A DNA stretch of 64,000 nucleotides from Owenia fusiformis (GCA_903813345.2 CAIIXF020000004.1:8654025-8718024); one strand, 5' to 3'; counted from the stretch's first letter, positions 33,208 to 44,864 are shown. Made by a program: numbers and translations. The notes: generated by a model not told the origin, from the sequence alone.

Positions 33208-34114
33208 CAGGGTGTCTCAAAAATGTACCAAAAAGCATAGCAAGAGCACAGATAAACCAATCAACATTTTCAGACATTTTTGGCATGCTCATGTAGCCAA
33301 AACATGAAAAGTTCTCTCCCCAATACACCATTTTTGATGCTTTGACCCTTTACCTTTTACACCACATAATCGATGTAACCTCACGTTTCGATGACAGCCT
33401 GTATCCTTACTGCTACATTGTTCATCACATTTGATAATAATTCCGGTGGAATGTTTTGGATTTCTCTTTGGATGTTGCCCTTAAGGTGTTCTAGGTCTTT
33501 TTGCTTACACTAAAACACTCCTTCAAATATATATTTGAGGATGACGATGGCAGAACAAACACAGATAACAAGGTCAATTACCGGCAAATGATTCAGGAGT
33601 TACCTTCCAGAGTTAGACAGGCTAGACTGGAGACCAAATGTTATCCAAATGAAATCACAGTGGTCTCGAATTGATACACACAACAAAAGCTACACGAGAA
33701 TCCCACCCAATGCAGTTTCTTGAACCTCTGACCTCTCTGTATAAGGGGGCTATAAGATATTGTGATGGCCTCCCTATATTCACCACATTTGACGGCCCAT
33801 ACTTTTTTCTCTGAGGCTATTTGAAGGACCATTTTTATGCTAAACCCAAGCTAAGAGACCCCGAACAACGTAAGACCAGCATCCGAACAGAAATCAAAAC
33901 ATTCCAGCAGAAATATCAAATGTGAGAGAGAATGGAGTAGTAAGGATACAGACTGTCATCGAAATATGAGGCTACATTAAATACGTTGTGTTAAAGGTAA
34001 CAGGTTATAGAATCAAAAAGGCAAAGCTGAATTTAAAACTGTGTATAGGGAAAAACGTTCATCTTTTATCTATGGTGTTGATATACTTTTGTGTACATTT
34101 TTTGAGACACCCTA
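33208..34114. mobile_element. Foldback mariner element 5' of copy A, precise empty site in B
   Basis: The ends CAGGGTGTCTCAAAAATGTA and the complement (TGTACATTTTTTGAGACACC) lie between TA dinucleotides. Removing the element and one TA leaves CAACCATATATCTGGTATTT, which differs from copy B (63900-63920) by one base. The two arms are inverted copies of a transposase C-terminal region. The plus strand at about 33790-33925 encodes GYLKDHFYAKPKLRDPEQ preceded by a decayed WPPYSPxLT motif. Non-autonomous. Confidence 0.88.
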
Positions 34115-34985
34115 TATCTGGTATTTAATTATATTATTTCATTTAAATAATTCGAAACTATTCAGGTTTCTATTGACATGTTTATCATGAAAATGTTTTA
34201 AATGTCCCTACCCTGGTTTAACATAGGTGTCTCAATTGTTATTGATATAAGTACCTAGCCTAATATATGCACAGTATACGTTTTACATTTTCTAACTTAA
34301 TGCCGTAAATGAAATCACAAATACTTGCAACTGCAGCTTATCACCATCAAATATGAAACAGCACATGCTCTACATTCTTAATTTAAACGATTACAACATT
34401 CACCATCGTAGCTAATGAACAACAATCATGATGTAATCCCCTCTGCACAATTGCACCTCAGAGTGTGACGTACTTACTCGTATTTAATGTACCCGAATTC
34501 TTTTGCAAGAATAAGATAATACCACAATTTTGTTAACTGGATTTGCGTAATTTTTTGTGATGTCTCACAAAAACAAAAGATCGATTGATTAGTACGTTTA
34601 TAACCAAAAAGCAGCCAATACTTTTGGATTTTCCCTCGTATATTAAGCCGCTATTGTAATATACTAATTCACTGAAAAGGGTGATACATTAATGGTTCGG
34701 ATAACAATTACAAAATGGATTTCATGTATTTGATATTTTTGGAGTATTGCTCGAGTCAATTAGTAACATTTTGTAAGGTAAATAATCTATAAGACCGCAA
34801 AAAGCAAAATGTAAGCATACCAAAGATAAAATACCAAAGAGCGTTACAAAAACTAGGAAAATAAAAAAGTATCTTTTTGAATTACATGTCATGTAGTTAA
34901 TTCATATGTATATCACGTGTACTGAATATTCTAAACTAAACAATGTATGAAGATTCCACCAATTGATGGATGTACAATAAACGAA
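34115..34985. other. Upstream flank of copy A, no gene
   Basis: To about 34230 it matches the end of the window (copy B). Beyond that it is AT-rich with no feature recognised. Confidence 0.5.
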
Positions 34986-34988
34986 ATT

Positions 34989-35345
34989 TCAGATTAAATT
35001 AAGGTAAAGAGGCTTAAACATGTAGTTCAATGGGGGAGCTAAGGATGCCAAACTTATGGAGGGGAGTGTATTTTCATTTAACTGAGTGTCAATATTTGAT
35101 CCAAGGAGAGTTTCAACTAGAACTTCTTCACCTCCGTTTAATAATTGACAAGATGAGCTCACGTATAATGCATCCGTAAAAATTACCAAAAAACGATCTC
35201 GTTCCATCTTTAGTCCTGAACATTCCAAAAGGGCATGTTTTGTGACATCTCTGTTTCACCCTGGCATAATGTACATTTAACAGTGAATGGGTGATCGTCA
35301 ATTAGTGCAAGTTGAAGAAGACTTGCCAAAGGAAATGCAATGATA
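34989..35345 (-). pseudogene. LINE 3'-terminal coding fragment
   Basis: The minus strand encodes HPFTVKCTLCQGETE, then (after a one-base shift) DVTKHALLECSGLKMERDRF and a tail ending at 34989. The C-x2-C...H...C pattern followed by a basic helix is the zinc-knuckle-like end typical of LINE polyproteins, as also seen at 44055-44130. No reverse transcriptase remains. Confidence 0.65.
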
Positions 35346-36175
35346 TTTTCGGATGAATAATATAAAAACAGATATCCGAATAACTAGTTATAATTTATTT
35401 CATCTTCAAAGGTCAACATACAAATGCTATGCATTTTAACAGATAATCGTGAATAAGTATAATATTATATCTTTATCTGTATATTTCTACGATTGTGTAT
35501 TATTGATTTAAAAAATATTCCAAATAACTATTCATTATGCAAATGTGAACATATACTAAGTGCTGTTCATAACTTTGTCAATTGTCGATTCCTTGGACAC
35601 TCCATAAATGTCTGAAGAAATGAAGAATGAACAGAATACAAAAGGTTATGCTAGTATGCGTTCTATTCCTATTCCCGTGTCCATAACTCAGCAACTGATC
35701 AGTCTGATCAGAAAATGAAAAACTGGACCACAAAAGGCTGTGTATTCCATTTTCAAAACCTGGAAATAAAAAAAACAGGTGCTAATACCTTTATCTAATA
35801 ATATGTGTAAGTTAGAACGGGTAGTTTTCAAACCTAACGAGTTAAGTCGTAAATATAATATTCCAATCTCATATCAAATGTCTACTTTGCATACTTTCAA
35901 TTCGAAATGTAATTGAAATACTCGTTCGAATTACCCATGGCGATACTCTATCTGAAACTATTTATTTCAAATACGTGAACATGGGTTACTGGATAATAAA
36001 TTCACACGTTTTGAAAAGCAGTCATTTTAAATATATATTCATGTAAATAATAGGATACATGTAAAGACAATGGAGCTAATCTGACATCAAATGCCCTCGA
36101 TGACCAAAAATAAGTTAATGACCAACCTGATAAATGTTTCGGCTTTTCTGAAAAATCAAGTACATATACACGCTA
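35346..36175. other. AT-rich stretch with one stray repeat unit
   Basis: 35382-35460 is a single diverged unit of the array at 40075-41585 (TAACTAGTTATAATTTATTT ... GGTCAACATACAAATG). Nothing else identified. Confidence 0.5.
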
Positions 36176-36660
36176 GCTTTCTACGGATTCTTAGGATGTG
36201 GGGAATTTACATGTAACGATATATTCAACCCTCCAAAGAACTTAACGTTGGGAGATCTGACCACACATGACGACAAAATAAGTCAACATCTGAAATCGTC
36301 TAAAGCTGATCGTTACAATAAAGGTGTGGATATGAATATTCATGCAAACAAGTCAACATTTACATGTCCGTTGAAAGCAACCACATCTTATCTACTTCAA
36401 AGGGACTCATTTCATGGCCGATCCGCATCAGAAGCATTATTTCTCACGCGTGATGGACACCCATTGACAAAGAACTTATTTACCAAACAACTCAAATCTG
36501 ATTTGTTAACATTGGTCTAAAGGATCATGACTACAGTGGTCACTCGTTCTGGATCGGGGCAGCTACCGTGTCATCGGAGGCACATCTGAGCGACACATTA
36601 ATCATGACTCTAGGCAGATGGTCGTCGGACTCATTCAGACGTTACATAATTAAGACCTAA
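36176..36660 (+). pseudogene. Ngaro/DIRS-type tyrosine recombinase C-terminal fragment, catalytically dead
   Basis: The plus strand reads AFYGFLGCGEFTCNDIF, LTLGDLTTHDDKISQHLKSS, CPLKATTSYLLQRDSF, ALFLTRDGHPLTKNLF. After a frameshift at about 36518 it continues DYSGHSFWIGAATVSS and LGRWSSDSFRRYI, and ends at TAA 36658. The layout (FLRCGE, SGHSFRIGAAT, LGRWSS...Y) is that of the DIRS/Ngaro/Crypton tyrosine recombinase. Here the Arg of FLRCGE is Gly and the Arg of HSFRIG is Trp, so both catalytic arginines are gone, while the final Tyr is present. Whether it belonged to an Ngaro retrotransposon or a Crypton cannot be told. Confidence 0.8.
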
Positions 36661-36826
36661 CGAACGTTGCGTTAAAGCCGCCCAGAATACAATTGATATC
36701 ACTTAAGCGTCACGGAATGTGTCTATTTATAATAACTGAATGTAAGGATATTCGAACGATAAATTTAAACAGGATAAAAATTGCTTTCGCGAACTGTTTG
36801 AACAGCGACGACCTGTTCCGACACAA

Positions 36827-37850
36827 CCGGTGATCGTGAATATGGGACGGAGGGGGGGGGGGGGAGCAGGCAATTTCTGCTAGGAAATTCAACAAATCTG
36901 GAAGATTTATTTTTTCAAGAAAAAGTTTACTATTGAATTGCTAAATGGATAGGCGCACGGTATGGTAGAATATGTTAGCTTTTCTGGGATTTTTTCTGAA
37001 ACGATACGCATCTAAGGTATGAGATCTATTAAAAAAGGCGCAAGGCCATCAACAGGCACAAATCAACGTTTTTGCTATAAATCAAGCAACAATGGACTAC
37101 ACGATCTGTAATAAATACTTGTAAGTGATGTTATCATAACTAAATTAATGTCATTGCTGAATTTATAAAATAAGTTTCCATACGTAAAATAAAAAATAAT
37201 CGAAAATAATTAAAATGGGACGGAGGGGGGGGGGGGGGAGGGGACGGAGGGGGGGGGAGTAATAATTCTATAAAGTGAAACAACTTCACACGAATTCTTG
37301 TATTTGAAAAATGAACTCATTAACTTAGTAGGAAACTGGATGATATACCCCTGGAGACTGAAAAATGGGGACATTTGGAGTAAAAGGACTTAAAGTCGCA
37401 AAACATCTCTAATCATGTCTTATATACATATTGCTCCCCCCTCCGTCCCCTCCCTCCCCTCCGTCCCAAATACATTATTTTCGATTATTTTTTATTTCAC
37501 ATATGGAAACTTATTTTATAAATTCAGCAATGGCATTAATTTAGTTATGATAACATCACTTACAAGTATTTATTACAGGTCGTCCAGACCATTGTTGCTT
37601 GATTTATAGCAAAAACGTTGATTTGTGCCTGTTGATGGCCTTGCGCCTTTTTTTAATAGATCTCATACCTTAGATGCGTATCGTTTCAGAAAAAATCCCA
37701 GAAATCCTATTATATTCTACCATACCGTGCGCCTATCCATTTAGCAATTCAATTGTAAACTTTTTCTTGAAAAAATAAATCTTCCAGATTTGTTGAATTT
37801 CCTAGCAGAAATTGCCTGCTCTCCCTCCGTCCCATATTCACGATCACCGG
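36827..37850. mobile_element. 1 kb foldback element with long G/C tracts
   Basis: Left arm 36827-37261 and right arm 37429-37850 are inverted copies (ends CCGGTGATCGTGAATATGGG / complement) around a short unique centre. GGGACGGAGGG runs with long G tracts occur near 36850 and 37215-37256, and their C-rich complements at 37430-37467 and 37821-37832. A half copy is at 13425-13745. Non-coding. Confidence 0.88.
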
Positions 37851-38687
37851 GCGTGTCCGAGAGACAGTATTGATCACTTCAAAAATTAAAATACTGGTTA
37901 ACTAAACAATATACTTACTTGGGGCTCTCTTGCATACTCATATATGGAAGTGTTTGTTTCATTAATGGAAGCTTACGTTAGTAAGCATCATTTATGGGGA
38001 AACACGTGTGTCCTAACTAAACTCTTCCCCTATCTATCAATCAGTCACGCATCTTGATCGTATACTTCAGGGTAGGCTATCGTATTCAGTGTTGTATCAA
38101 GCGATTGATCAACACATCTTCAGCTCAGTGCGCTAGCTATCCACCACCAGTCCCCGCCACCTCAACGATATATCTATATATAGGTTCTGGTATGGGCACA
38201 AGTACAATACTATTTCGCAATCTAGGCACTAACACTCTTTGGCAATCGTTTTTATAACCCCAAGTTACACTTGTAACCCACAACAACTTCTACTGAGCGG
38301 TATATTCCCCTTCGGACCAAGGAAATTGCCATTTCCTTCAGTACTAGGTGTACTAGGTTATTCTCTTGACTCGTTCCCTTCCGGGCCAGGGGAATATCAT
38401 GACGCAATGAAAATCTAGCCCTCTTCTAAACACCCGTTCATTGGTCAGTGTCGATCCCAAACGGGCTCAAGCTCCCGGGACACACTGCTTGCATCAGTGA
38501 GGGTACCACCCGATCACCTATACCAGTAAACTACTACCCAAACAGCAAGGGCGTGGTGGGGTATCAGAGATGATCCTTTCTCTGAATAACAGAAATATTC
38601 ATTCACATTTCAATGTTTTTTCAGCGACCTGATGTTATAAAGTGCCTCGATTCATGAATAGCCTCAAGTCCAAAGATATTGTATTAT
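37851..38687. other. Stretch without gene
   Basis: No coding segment. Around 38380-38560 are moderately GC-rich sequences with CCCGGGA and GGGATCGA-like words that could be a SINE, but no A/B box pair was convincing. GCATACTCATATATGGAAGT at about 37931 recurs near 40030. Confidence 0.4.
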
Positions 38688-39943
38688 CACGATGCCCATG
38701 TCATGCAGCGTGCCTACTAGGCACGCAGTTTGAAACTCTGACAAACTGCGCGCATATTTCAAAATGTGAGACGGGGAGGACACGACTCCCAAAAAGAGCC
38801 AAAATACGAAAAATACAAGGTTAGTCTCGTTCTAAAGATAGTACCATTCTGTGAAGATGAACTTAATTTACTCATAGTACTCAATGTTTTTCCCTATGTA
38901 AACCTAGTTATCTCAATATAAGGGTCTTAAGTAACTTCTGTGTTCAAAATTTACAGTGTAAAGTTATATCTATGTCTTTTTATCGTCATTTGCCGTTTAT
39001 TCAGCCATTATGTCTGTGTATGCTAGAATATATAGGATCACTCCATCTGATTAAATCAGCAATGTTTGTGTTCAAAACGATAATACGCCATAAACGTGAT
39101 TTAAACATTTTTCTTGTCAAACTGCGCGCCTATATTCACATGTATTTCCCAAACTGCGTGCCCAATATTTCCAAACTGCTTGCCTATCCAAGCTTGTTTT
39201 GTATTATTAGAAAACATAAGCGCAATACAAGGCACATATGTGTCTAAAAGTAGAACCCCATAATTGAAACACTATGAGAGTCCATCCACCAAGGTGGTGA
39301 TCTGAAAATAAAAGTTTTTTTCGTTCCCAACTTAATTGTCACTTCTATTATACATTTTGACTTTCAATATGAAAATCTCATAAAATCTGACGATAGAGCA
39401 AAATTTCCAAAGCTACATGAAAAACACCTACACGTGCCTCTGTAGAAATTCCAATGATAATATGTAGTTTTGATAGTGTATGCGCACAGTTTGTAATTTC
39501 TGGCTAAAATAGGCGCGCAGTTTGTGATTTATTTCTTTTTAATCTCCTGATTATCTATATCTCGAAATATTTTGAATTATACATGATAAATGTATAAGGA
39601 ATTAAATATAAAACGAGTCTAAAGTATTTGTCATTTATGTTTAAAGTGCTAGATCGATTTACGTATAGAAACCCGTTAAATCAGGTGACGAAAATGCCAT
39701 TAATCTGCTTATGTTTTAAAACTTAAATTCATTTGCACATAGTTTTTGCTAGTATTTGCAAGATTCGTATATTCGCCACAGAATGAACGCATTGAACAAG
39801 AAAACAATGCAGGATAAATGTCTTTAAATTACGTTTCAAAATACAGACTCCAACTTAAATGATGCAATGTTCTTAGGCACGCAGTTTGTGATCGAAACAA
39901 ACTGCGCGCCTAAGTAGGCGCGCAGCTTGACATGGGCACCGTG
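38688..39943. mobile_element. 1.26 kb TIR element with many AAACTGCGCGCC motifs
   Basis: The ends are inverted: CACGATGCCCATGTCATGCA and the complement of ...TTGACATGGGCACCGTG. The word AAACTGCGCGCCTA or a one- or two-base variant occurs about ten times in both orientations: paired at both termini (38702-38760, 39870-39930), with further copies at about 39118, 39151, 39172, 39484 and 39512. It looks like a DNA transposon carrying repeated protein-binding sites near its ends. No transposase was recognised. Confidence 0.75.
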
Positions 39944-40074
39944 GTTATATTGTTATTTTTAGGTCTTGGTTTATGATTGTAACATGTATTAATATAAGAA
40001 ATGATTATACAGAATGATACAGCGTATATATGCTCATATATGGAAGTGTTTCTTTCATAAATGCATATATTCGG

Positions 40075-41585
40075 AGTAACTAGTTATGATTTATTTAATG
40101 GTCAACATACAAATGTTTGTGCAGATAACGAATGGATAAGTAATGAAAGAGTATGTATGTCATTCTCCTGCATATTATGTATTTGTGTCAGTCTCCTATG
40201 GTGCACCATTCTTGTGTTTTAAATACTCTTTCTTGGATAAATAAAAATACATACATTTCGAGTAACTAGTTATAATTTATTTCATCATTCAATGGTCAAC
40301 ATACAAATGTTTGAATAGATAACGAATGGATATGTTATGAAAAACGGTGCATGTCATTGACATGCATATTATGTCTTTGTGTCAGTCTCCTATGGTGCAC
40401 TATTCTTGTGTTTTAAATACACTTTCTTGGATAAATAAAAATACATATATTCCGAGTAACTAGTTATAATTTATTCCATCATTCAATGGTCAACATACAA
40501 ATGTTTGAACAGATAACGAATGGATACGTAATGAAAGAAGATGCATGTCATTTTTATGCATAGTATGTCTTTGTGTCAGTCTCCTATGGTTCACCATTCT
40601 TGTGTTTTAAATACACTTTCTTGGATAAATAAAAATACATATATCACGAGTAACTAGTGATAATTTATTTCATCATTCAATGGTCAACATGGTCAACATA
40701 CAACAAAATCCCCCCAAAATAGATAAAAATCAAGATAAACCTTTTATTTCATTAACAAGATACTTTTTTAAAATCAACAAAAATTTCCAATGTACATTTA
40801 CAATATCAACATGTTGTGTTTATGTTGTTTTGTTCCAATGAGGTTCGGAAAGATGTTTCATTTCACTTTGGAAACATGATACCAAGAACAAAACAAGTTT
40901 TTGATGTTTTTTCTAAAACAATATAGATGAAAGTATATAATATATTTTTCAAATTATATTGTTACCATTCAAAACACGACCATTAAATTGACACTGTGTA
41001 AACTTTTCAGATTTTTTTGATGACTGGTTTAAGAGAAACGTGTGTTCAAAAGGTTCGCCATATCGATACCCATCCTTTTTTCATCATTCAATGGTCAACA
41101 TACAAATATTTGAACAGCGAACGACTGGATACGTTATGAAATACGGTGCATGTCATTGACATGCATATTATGTCTTTGTGTCAGTCTCCTATTGTGCACT
41201 ATTCTATCTTGTGTTTTAGATTCACCTTTCTCCTGAAATACGGTGCATGTCAATTCCATGGATATTATGTCTTTGTGTCAGTCTCCTATGGTGCACTATT
41301 CTTGTGTTTTAAATACACTTTCTTGGATAAATAAAAATACATATAGTCTGAGTAACTAGTTATTATTTGAAGTCATTCGTTGGTCATCATTCATCATTCA
41401 ATGGTGGTCAACATACTAATCTTCGCACAGATAACGAATGAATACGTCCAGGACCAGGACATGTCTTTTCAATGCATATTATGTATTTTTGTAGTTTTAT
41501 CTACGATGTAATATTCTGGTGTTTTTAAAAATACTTGAATGTATAATTACTTTACTTTGTATTATTAAATTCGAAGTAAGTAGTT
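40075..41585. repeat. Tandem array of about 185-195 bp units
   Basis: Units begin near 40075, 40261, 40456 and 40649 and contain GTAACTAGTTATAATTTATT, CATTCAATGGTCAACATAC, GCATGTCATTGACATGCATA, TTTGTGTCAGTCTCCTATGG and CTTTCTTGGATAAATAAAAA. Unrelated AT-rich sequence (about 40697-41077) interrupts the array, which then resumes with partial units to 41585. Single stray units exist elsewhere (35382). Satellite-like or a tandemly amplified non-autonomous element. Confidence 0.88.
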
Positions 41586-42365
41586 ACAACTTAGTAGCCG
41601 AGACAGAACAAGTCCCAAAGTCTGTATATTTACTCTCATATCTTTACTGTTAAGAGTTAATTCATAACATTTCCATACACATTCCCTGAAAATCTAACAG
41701 AAAATTTTATTGGTTTCGATTAAAATTTATTAGTTTAAAAGGGAAACATTTCATTCTAAAATTTTGCCATTTTGTGCAAGAAATTCCACATTTTGACGTA
41801 AATAATATACTTTTTTTAAAATCACTACTTTTGGTGTAATAATTCCATAATGAGCACATGTTTTCTTATTCGACACAAGTGTAACTGTATTTTCTGTATA
41901 TTAATTATACTATATTGTATACGTCATTAATAATTTTGACTTTAAATGAATTACGTAAAAATGGTAAATCTCGATTATGCATCAATCAGAATCAAAGTTT
42001 TCCAATATTTAAGCAATACTTATGATTTAAACCAATAAAATTCTATGTAAGGATTTCTTCGTGGAATATGTCTGCAAAATGTTGTGACTTTTCAATTCGA
42101 TTAAATTCAGCTTTATTTCCTTATATATAGTATTATTTACAAGGTTTTACATGACACCCATGTTGGTGTATACAATATAAAGAATATTTTGTTTTATTAA
42201 TAGGCATATGATTATCAACTGATCTATGGTGAACAATAAGATAAACTAAAACACATTCAAAAGAGGGCAGCAACATCGAAGGTACGATTTTTCTTTTTTC
42301 CTTCTCTCACACGTTGTAAGCAGAATTCCCATGACATTTTTATCACAAAGTTATAACAGTATCAT
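41586..42365. other. AT-rich stretch before the LINE
   Basis: Very AT-rich with no feature recognised. The 5' truncation point of the LINE is close to 42405, where the LINE-like NGKKCGTDNIPNEF reading begins. Confidence 0.45.
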
Positions 42366-44336
42366 ATGTTTAAGAAAATGTACATATTTGCGAACATATA
42401 TAATGGCAAGAAGTGTGGTACGGATAATATACCTAATGAATTTCTTAAATACGGGGGAAATACAATGTTTTCTTCCCTTTTTGACCTTTTTAACAAAGTA
42501 AAATCCCTAGAAGTTATGCCTACAGAATGGAAAGAAGGATTACTTGTTCCTTTATTCAAACGAGGTTTAAACATTGACTTAAATAATTACAGAGGTCTCA
42601 CCATGAATTCCAATGTTTATAAAATTTATACTAGTCTACTTGATAGTAAAATTAAACTTAACTCAGAGTCATGTGACCTTCTTGGTGATTCCCAGGGAGC
42701 TTTCAGGGAAAATCGTAGACTTGAAAACCACATTTTTGCTCTAAAAGGTTTATGCTCACTTCGTAAATCCTCTAAGAAAAATACATTTTTATCATTTTTG
42801 GATATTTCTAAGGCCTTTGATGTTATTGACCGCAATATGTTATTTGTGAAACTTTGGGAAATGGGTATTCAAGGAAAAATATGGCGGTTGCTCCATGAGG
42901 CTTACAGGGATGTTTGTAATAAAGTTATTTTTGGTAATTTTACCTCTCCATGGTATTCTAGTACTTCTGGATTAAAGCAGGGCTGTTGTTTATCCCCATC
43001 CCTATTCTCACTAGTCATGACTGACTTAGTTGATAGACTGAATAAAGAAAACCTTGGTATTCCATTTAATAACATTAAAGTCCCAACATTACTTTTTGCT
43101 GATGACATTGTTCTTATGGCCGAAAGTGAGAGCCAACTGAATCATATGCTAAAAATTGCAGATCAGTTTGGTTCTTGCTGGGGATTCAAATTCGACCCCA
43201 ATAAATCTAAAGTAATGGTTATTGGCAAGCGAATAGATAAAAATAAAACTTGGGTATTAGGTGACCTTGAAATCAAAGAAGTTGATACTTACAAATATCT
43301 TGGCATCCATCTAAATAGGCAATTAAGAGATAACTACCACGTGAATGTTGTTTTAAAAGAAAAGGATAAGAAGTTAAGAAATCTAGTTGCATCAACCCTA
43401 ACTAAGCATATTAACTATAATAGAATATCATTTGGTAATACATTATACTACTCCCAGTACCTCCCTGCTTTGTTGCATGGATGTGGTGTTCTAATTCTTG
43501 ACAAGACATCTGAAAAGACCCTTTCTTCAATGCAATATAAATTGGCCAAATCAATTTTTCAACTTAAATGTAACCCTGCCAAAGCAGCAATGTTAGGTGA
43601 CCTTGGCTGGAGAAGCATTATTAACCTTATTCAGAAAAGACAAATTGATTATTTTCTATATCTTAAGTTCTCCATGAGGAACGGCCTACATAAGGCTATT
43701 TTTGATAAACTGTTTGAAAATTTCAAGGGAAGAGTAAAAACATGTTGGCCATATTTTGAAAACATACAAGACATTTTAATTGAACATGGCCTTGATGATG
43801 TTGTGTTTAGAGATGACAATGAATGGTATGATTCTTTTTTGACCATATCCTCCCAACAACACAAAAGTAATTTTCTATCTGAATGTTCCTCGAAATCTTC
43901 ACTAGAATTTTATGAATCAATCAAACAAACCCCATTTCTGGAGAATTACCTTACTTCAAGTAATGATTTTGTTGGACAGAGATTGAAGTTCAAAGCCAGA
44001 ACTGGGTGTTTAGGTATTGGAACTGACCTCAAAAGAAGAAAATGTGATGATGGTTTTTGCAAACTTTGTTCCCTTCATCCAATTGATGATTTAACACACA
44101 GATTTTTTACATGGAGTCACAACCAACGTGAAAGAATTGATTTTTACAACAGAATTAAAACCTCATGCTCCCCTGATGTATTTAATATGTTCTTAACGCT
44201 TCCTTTAAATGAAAAATTAAAGTGGTGCCTAGGAGATGTTGTTTTTAGTATTTGGGGCAAAGACCAAGGATTCTTGTTTGACAAGTGTGTCAAACAATTT
44301 TTAGTGACTATTAATAACGATATTTTAAACTCATAA
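42366..44336 (+). CDS. LINE (non-LTR retrotransposon) reverse transcriptase, 5'-truncated but open
   Basis: An uninterrupted 656-codon frame. Residues 12-30 (NGKKCGTDNIPNEFLKYGG) enter the RT domain. VPLFKRG...NNYRGLT (residues 61-79), SFLDISKAFDVID (143-155, first catalytic Asp), GLKQGCCLSP (202-211) and LLFADDIVLMAES (242-254, the ADD catalytic pair) follow. A long C-terminal part ends in a C-x2-C...TH segment (about 560-585: CKLCSLHPIDDLTHRFF) where the expected last Cys is Trp. The N-terminal endonuclease is absent, and the first dozen residues probably derive from flanking DNA, so this is a 5'-truncated insertion. The RT motifs look intact, implying a recent insertion. The clade was not determined. 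Confidence 0.9.
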   Translation: MFKKMYIFANIYNGKKCGTDNIPNEFLKYGGNTMFSSLFDLFNKVKSLEVMPTEWKEGLLVPLFKRGLNIDLNNYRGLTMNSNVYKIYTSLLDSKIKLNSESCDLLGDSQGAFRENRRLENHIFALKGLCSLRKSSKKNTFLSFLDISKAFDVIDRNMLFVKLWEMGIQGKIWRLLHEAYRDVCNKVIFGNFTSPWYSSTSGLKQGCCLSPSLFSLVMTDLVDRLNKENLGIPFNNIKVPTLLFADDIVLMAESESQLNHMLKIADQFGSCWGFKFDPNKSKVMVIGKRIDKNKTWVLGDLEIKEVDTYKYLGIHLNRQLRDNYHVNVVLKEKDKKLRNLVASTLTKHINYNRISFGNTLYYSQYLPALLHGCGVLILDKTSEKTLSSMQYKLAKSIFQLKCNPAKAAMLGDLGWRSIINLIQKRQIDYFLYLKFSMRNGLHKAIFDKLFENFKGRVKTCWPYFENIQDILIEHGLDDVVFRDDNEWYDSFLTISSQQHKSNFLSECSSKSSLEFYESIKQTPFLENYLTSSNDFVGQRLKFKARTGCLGIGTDLKRRKCDDGFCKLCSLHPIDDLTHRFFTWSHNQRERIDFYNRIKTSCSPDVFNMFLTLPLNEKLKWCLGDVVFSIWGKDQGFLFDKCVKQFLVTINNDILNS

Positions 44337-44500
44337 CATATGTACAATTTAACATATTTATTTTATCTATCTATCTGTATTGTATTGTATTTTATGAATA
44401 TGTATTTGTTTTATGTACTGCCGCACTGGAATTTTCCATTGTGCCACTGATTAAAAAGTGTTTGGCAAATAAATAAATAAAAATAAAAATAAAAATATAG
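44337..44500 (+). other. LINE 3' untranslated region and A-rich tail
   Basis: After the stop codon come about 120 bases and then AAATAAATAAATAAAAATAA-type sequence, which is the LINE 3' tail. Confidence 0.7.
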
Positions 44501-44509
44501 TTCACAAGA

Positions 44510-44638
44510 CAACAGAATCGTCATTTTATTCCTCACTTAAGTTACAGAAACGGTTTTACAGAAAACAGTTAAGATATGCACTTTTAGCCAGTACCATTTA
44601 TGTAACTTAAGTGAGGAAGTAAATCGACGATTCTGTTG
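44510..44638. mobile_element. Hairpin MITE of about 130 bp
   Basis: CAACAGAATCGTC and TTCCTCACTTAAGTTACA are complemented at the other end (TGTAACTTAAGTGAGGAA, GACGATTCTGTTG). It lies directly behind the LINE tail. Confidence 0.8.
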
Positions 44639-44664
44639 CCTTCTGAGCTATTGTTTCGCAAACA

Positions 44665-44800
44665 TGTGAATTTTCTAAAACATATGATACTGATACACGT
44701 TTGTGAAAATAAATGTCGGGGGGATTCTACCCACAACGCGTGAAATGAGGAAAAAACAAAAATCGTACCTTCAAGGTTCCGACATTTTGTTACCAAAACG
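44665..44800. repeat. Dispersed repeat (partner 49765-49880)
   Basis: TTTCTAAAACATATGATACT GATACACGTTTGTG and CAACGCGTGAAAT are shared with 49765-49880 in the same orientation. In the second copy the antisense frame is hydrophobic (FIVFLISRVVGRIP), which is not enough to call a protein. Confidence 0.65.
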
Positions 44801-44864
44801 AACCGTTTCGGTAACCAGCGTAATCGAGTGGATCACCAGTGATAAATGTTTAGTAACAGAAATT

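Noticed and set aside
38380-38560. SINE or RNA gene in a locally GC-richer patch
   Set aside because: No convincing pair of internal promoter boxes or foldable structure seen by eye.
43649-44347. Minus-strand frames opposite the LINE
   Set aside because: No motifs, and the plus strand carries a complete reverse transcriptase frame.
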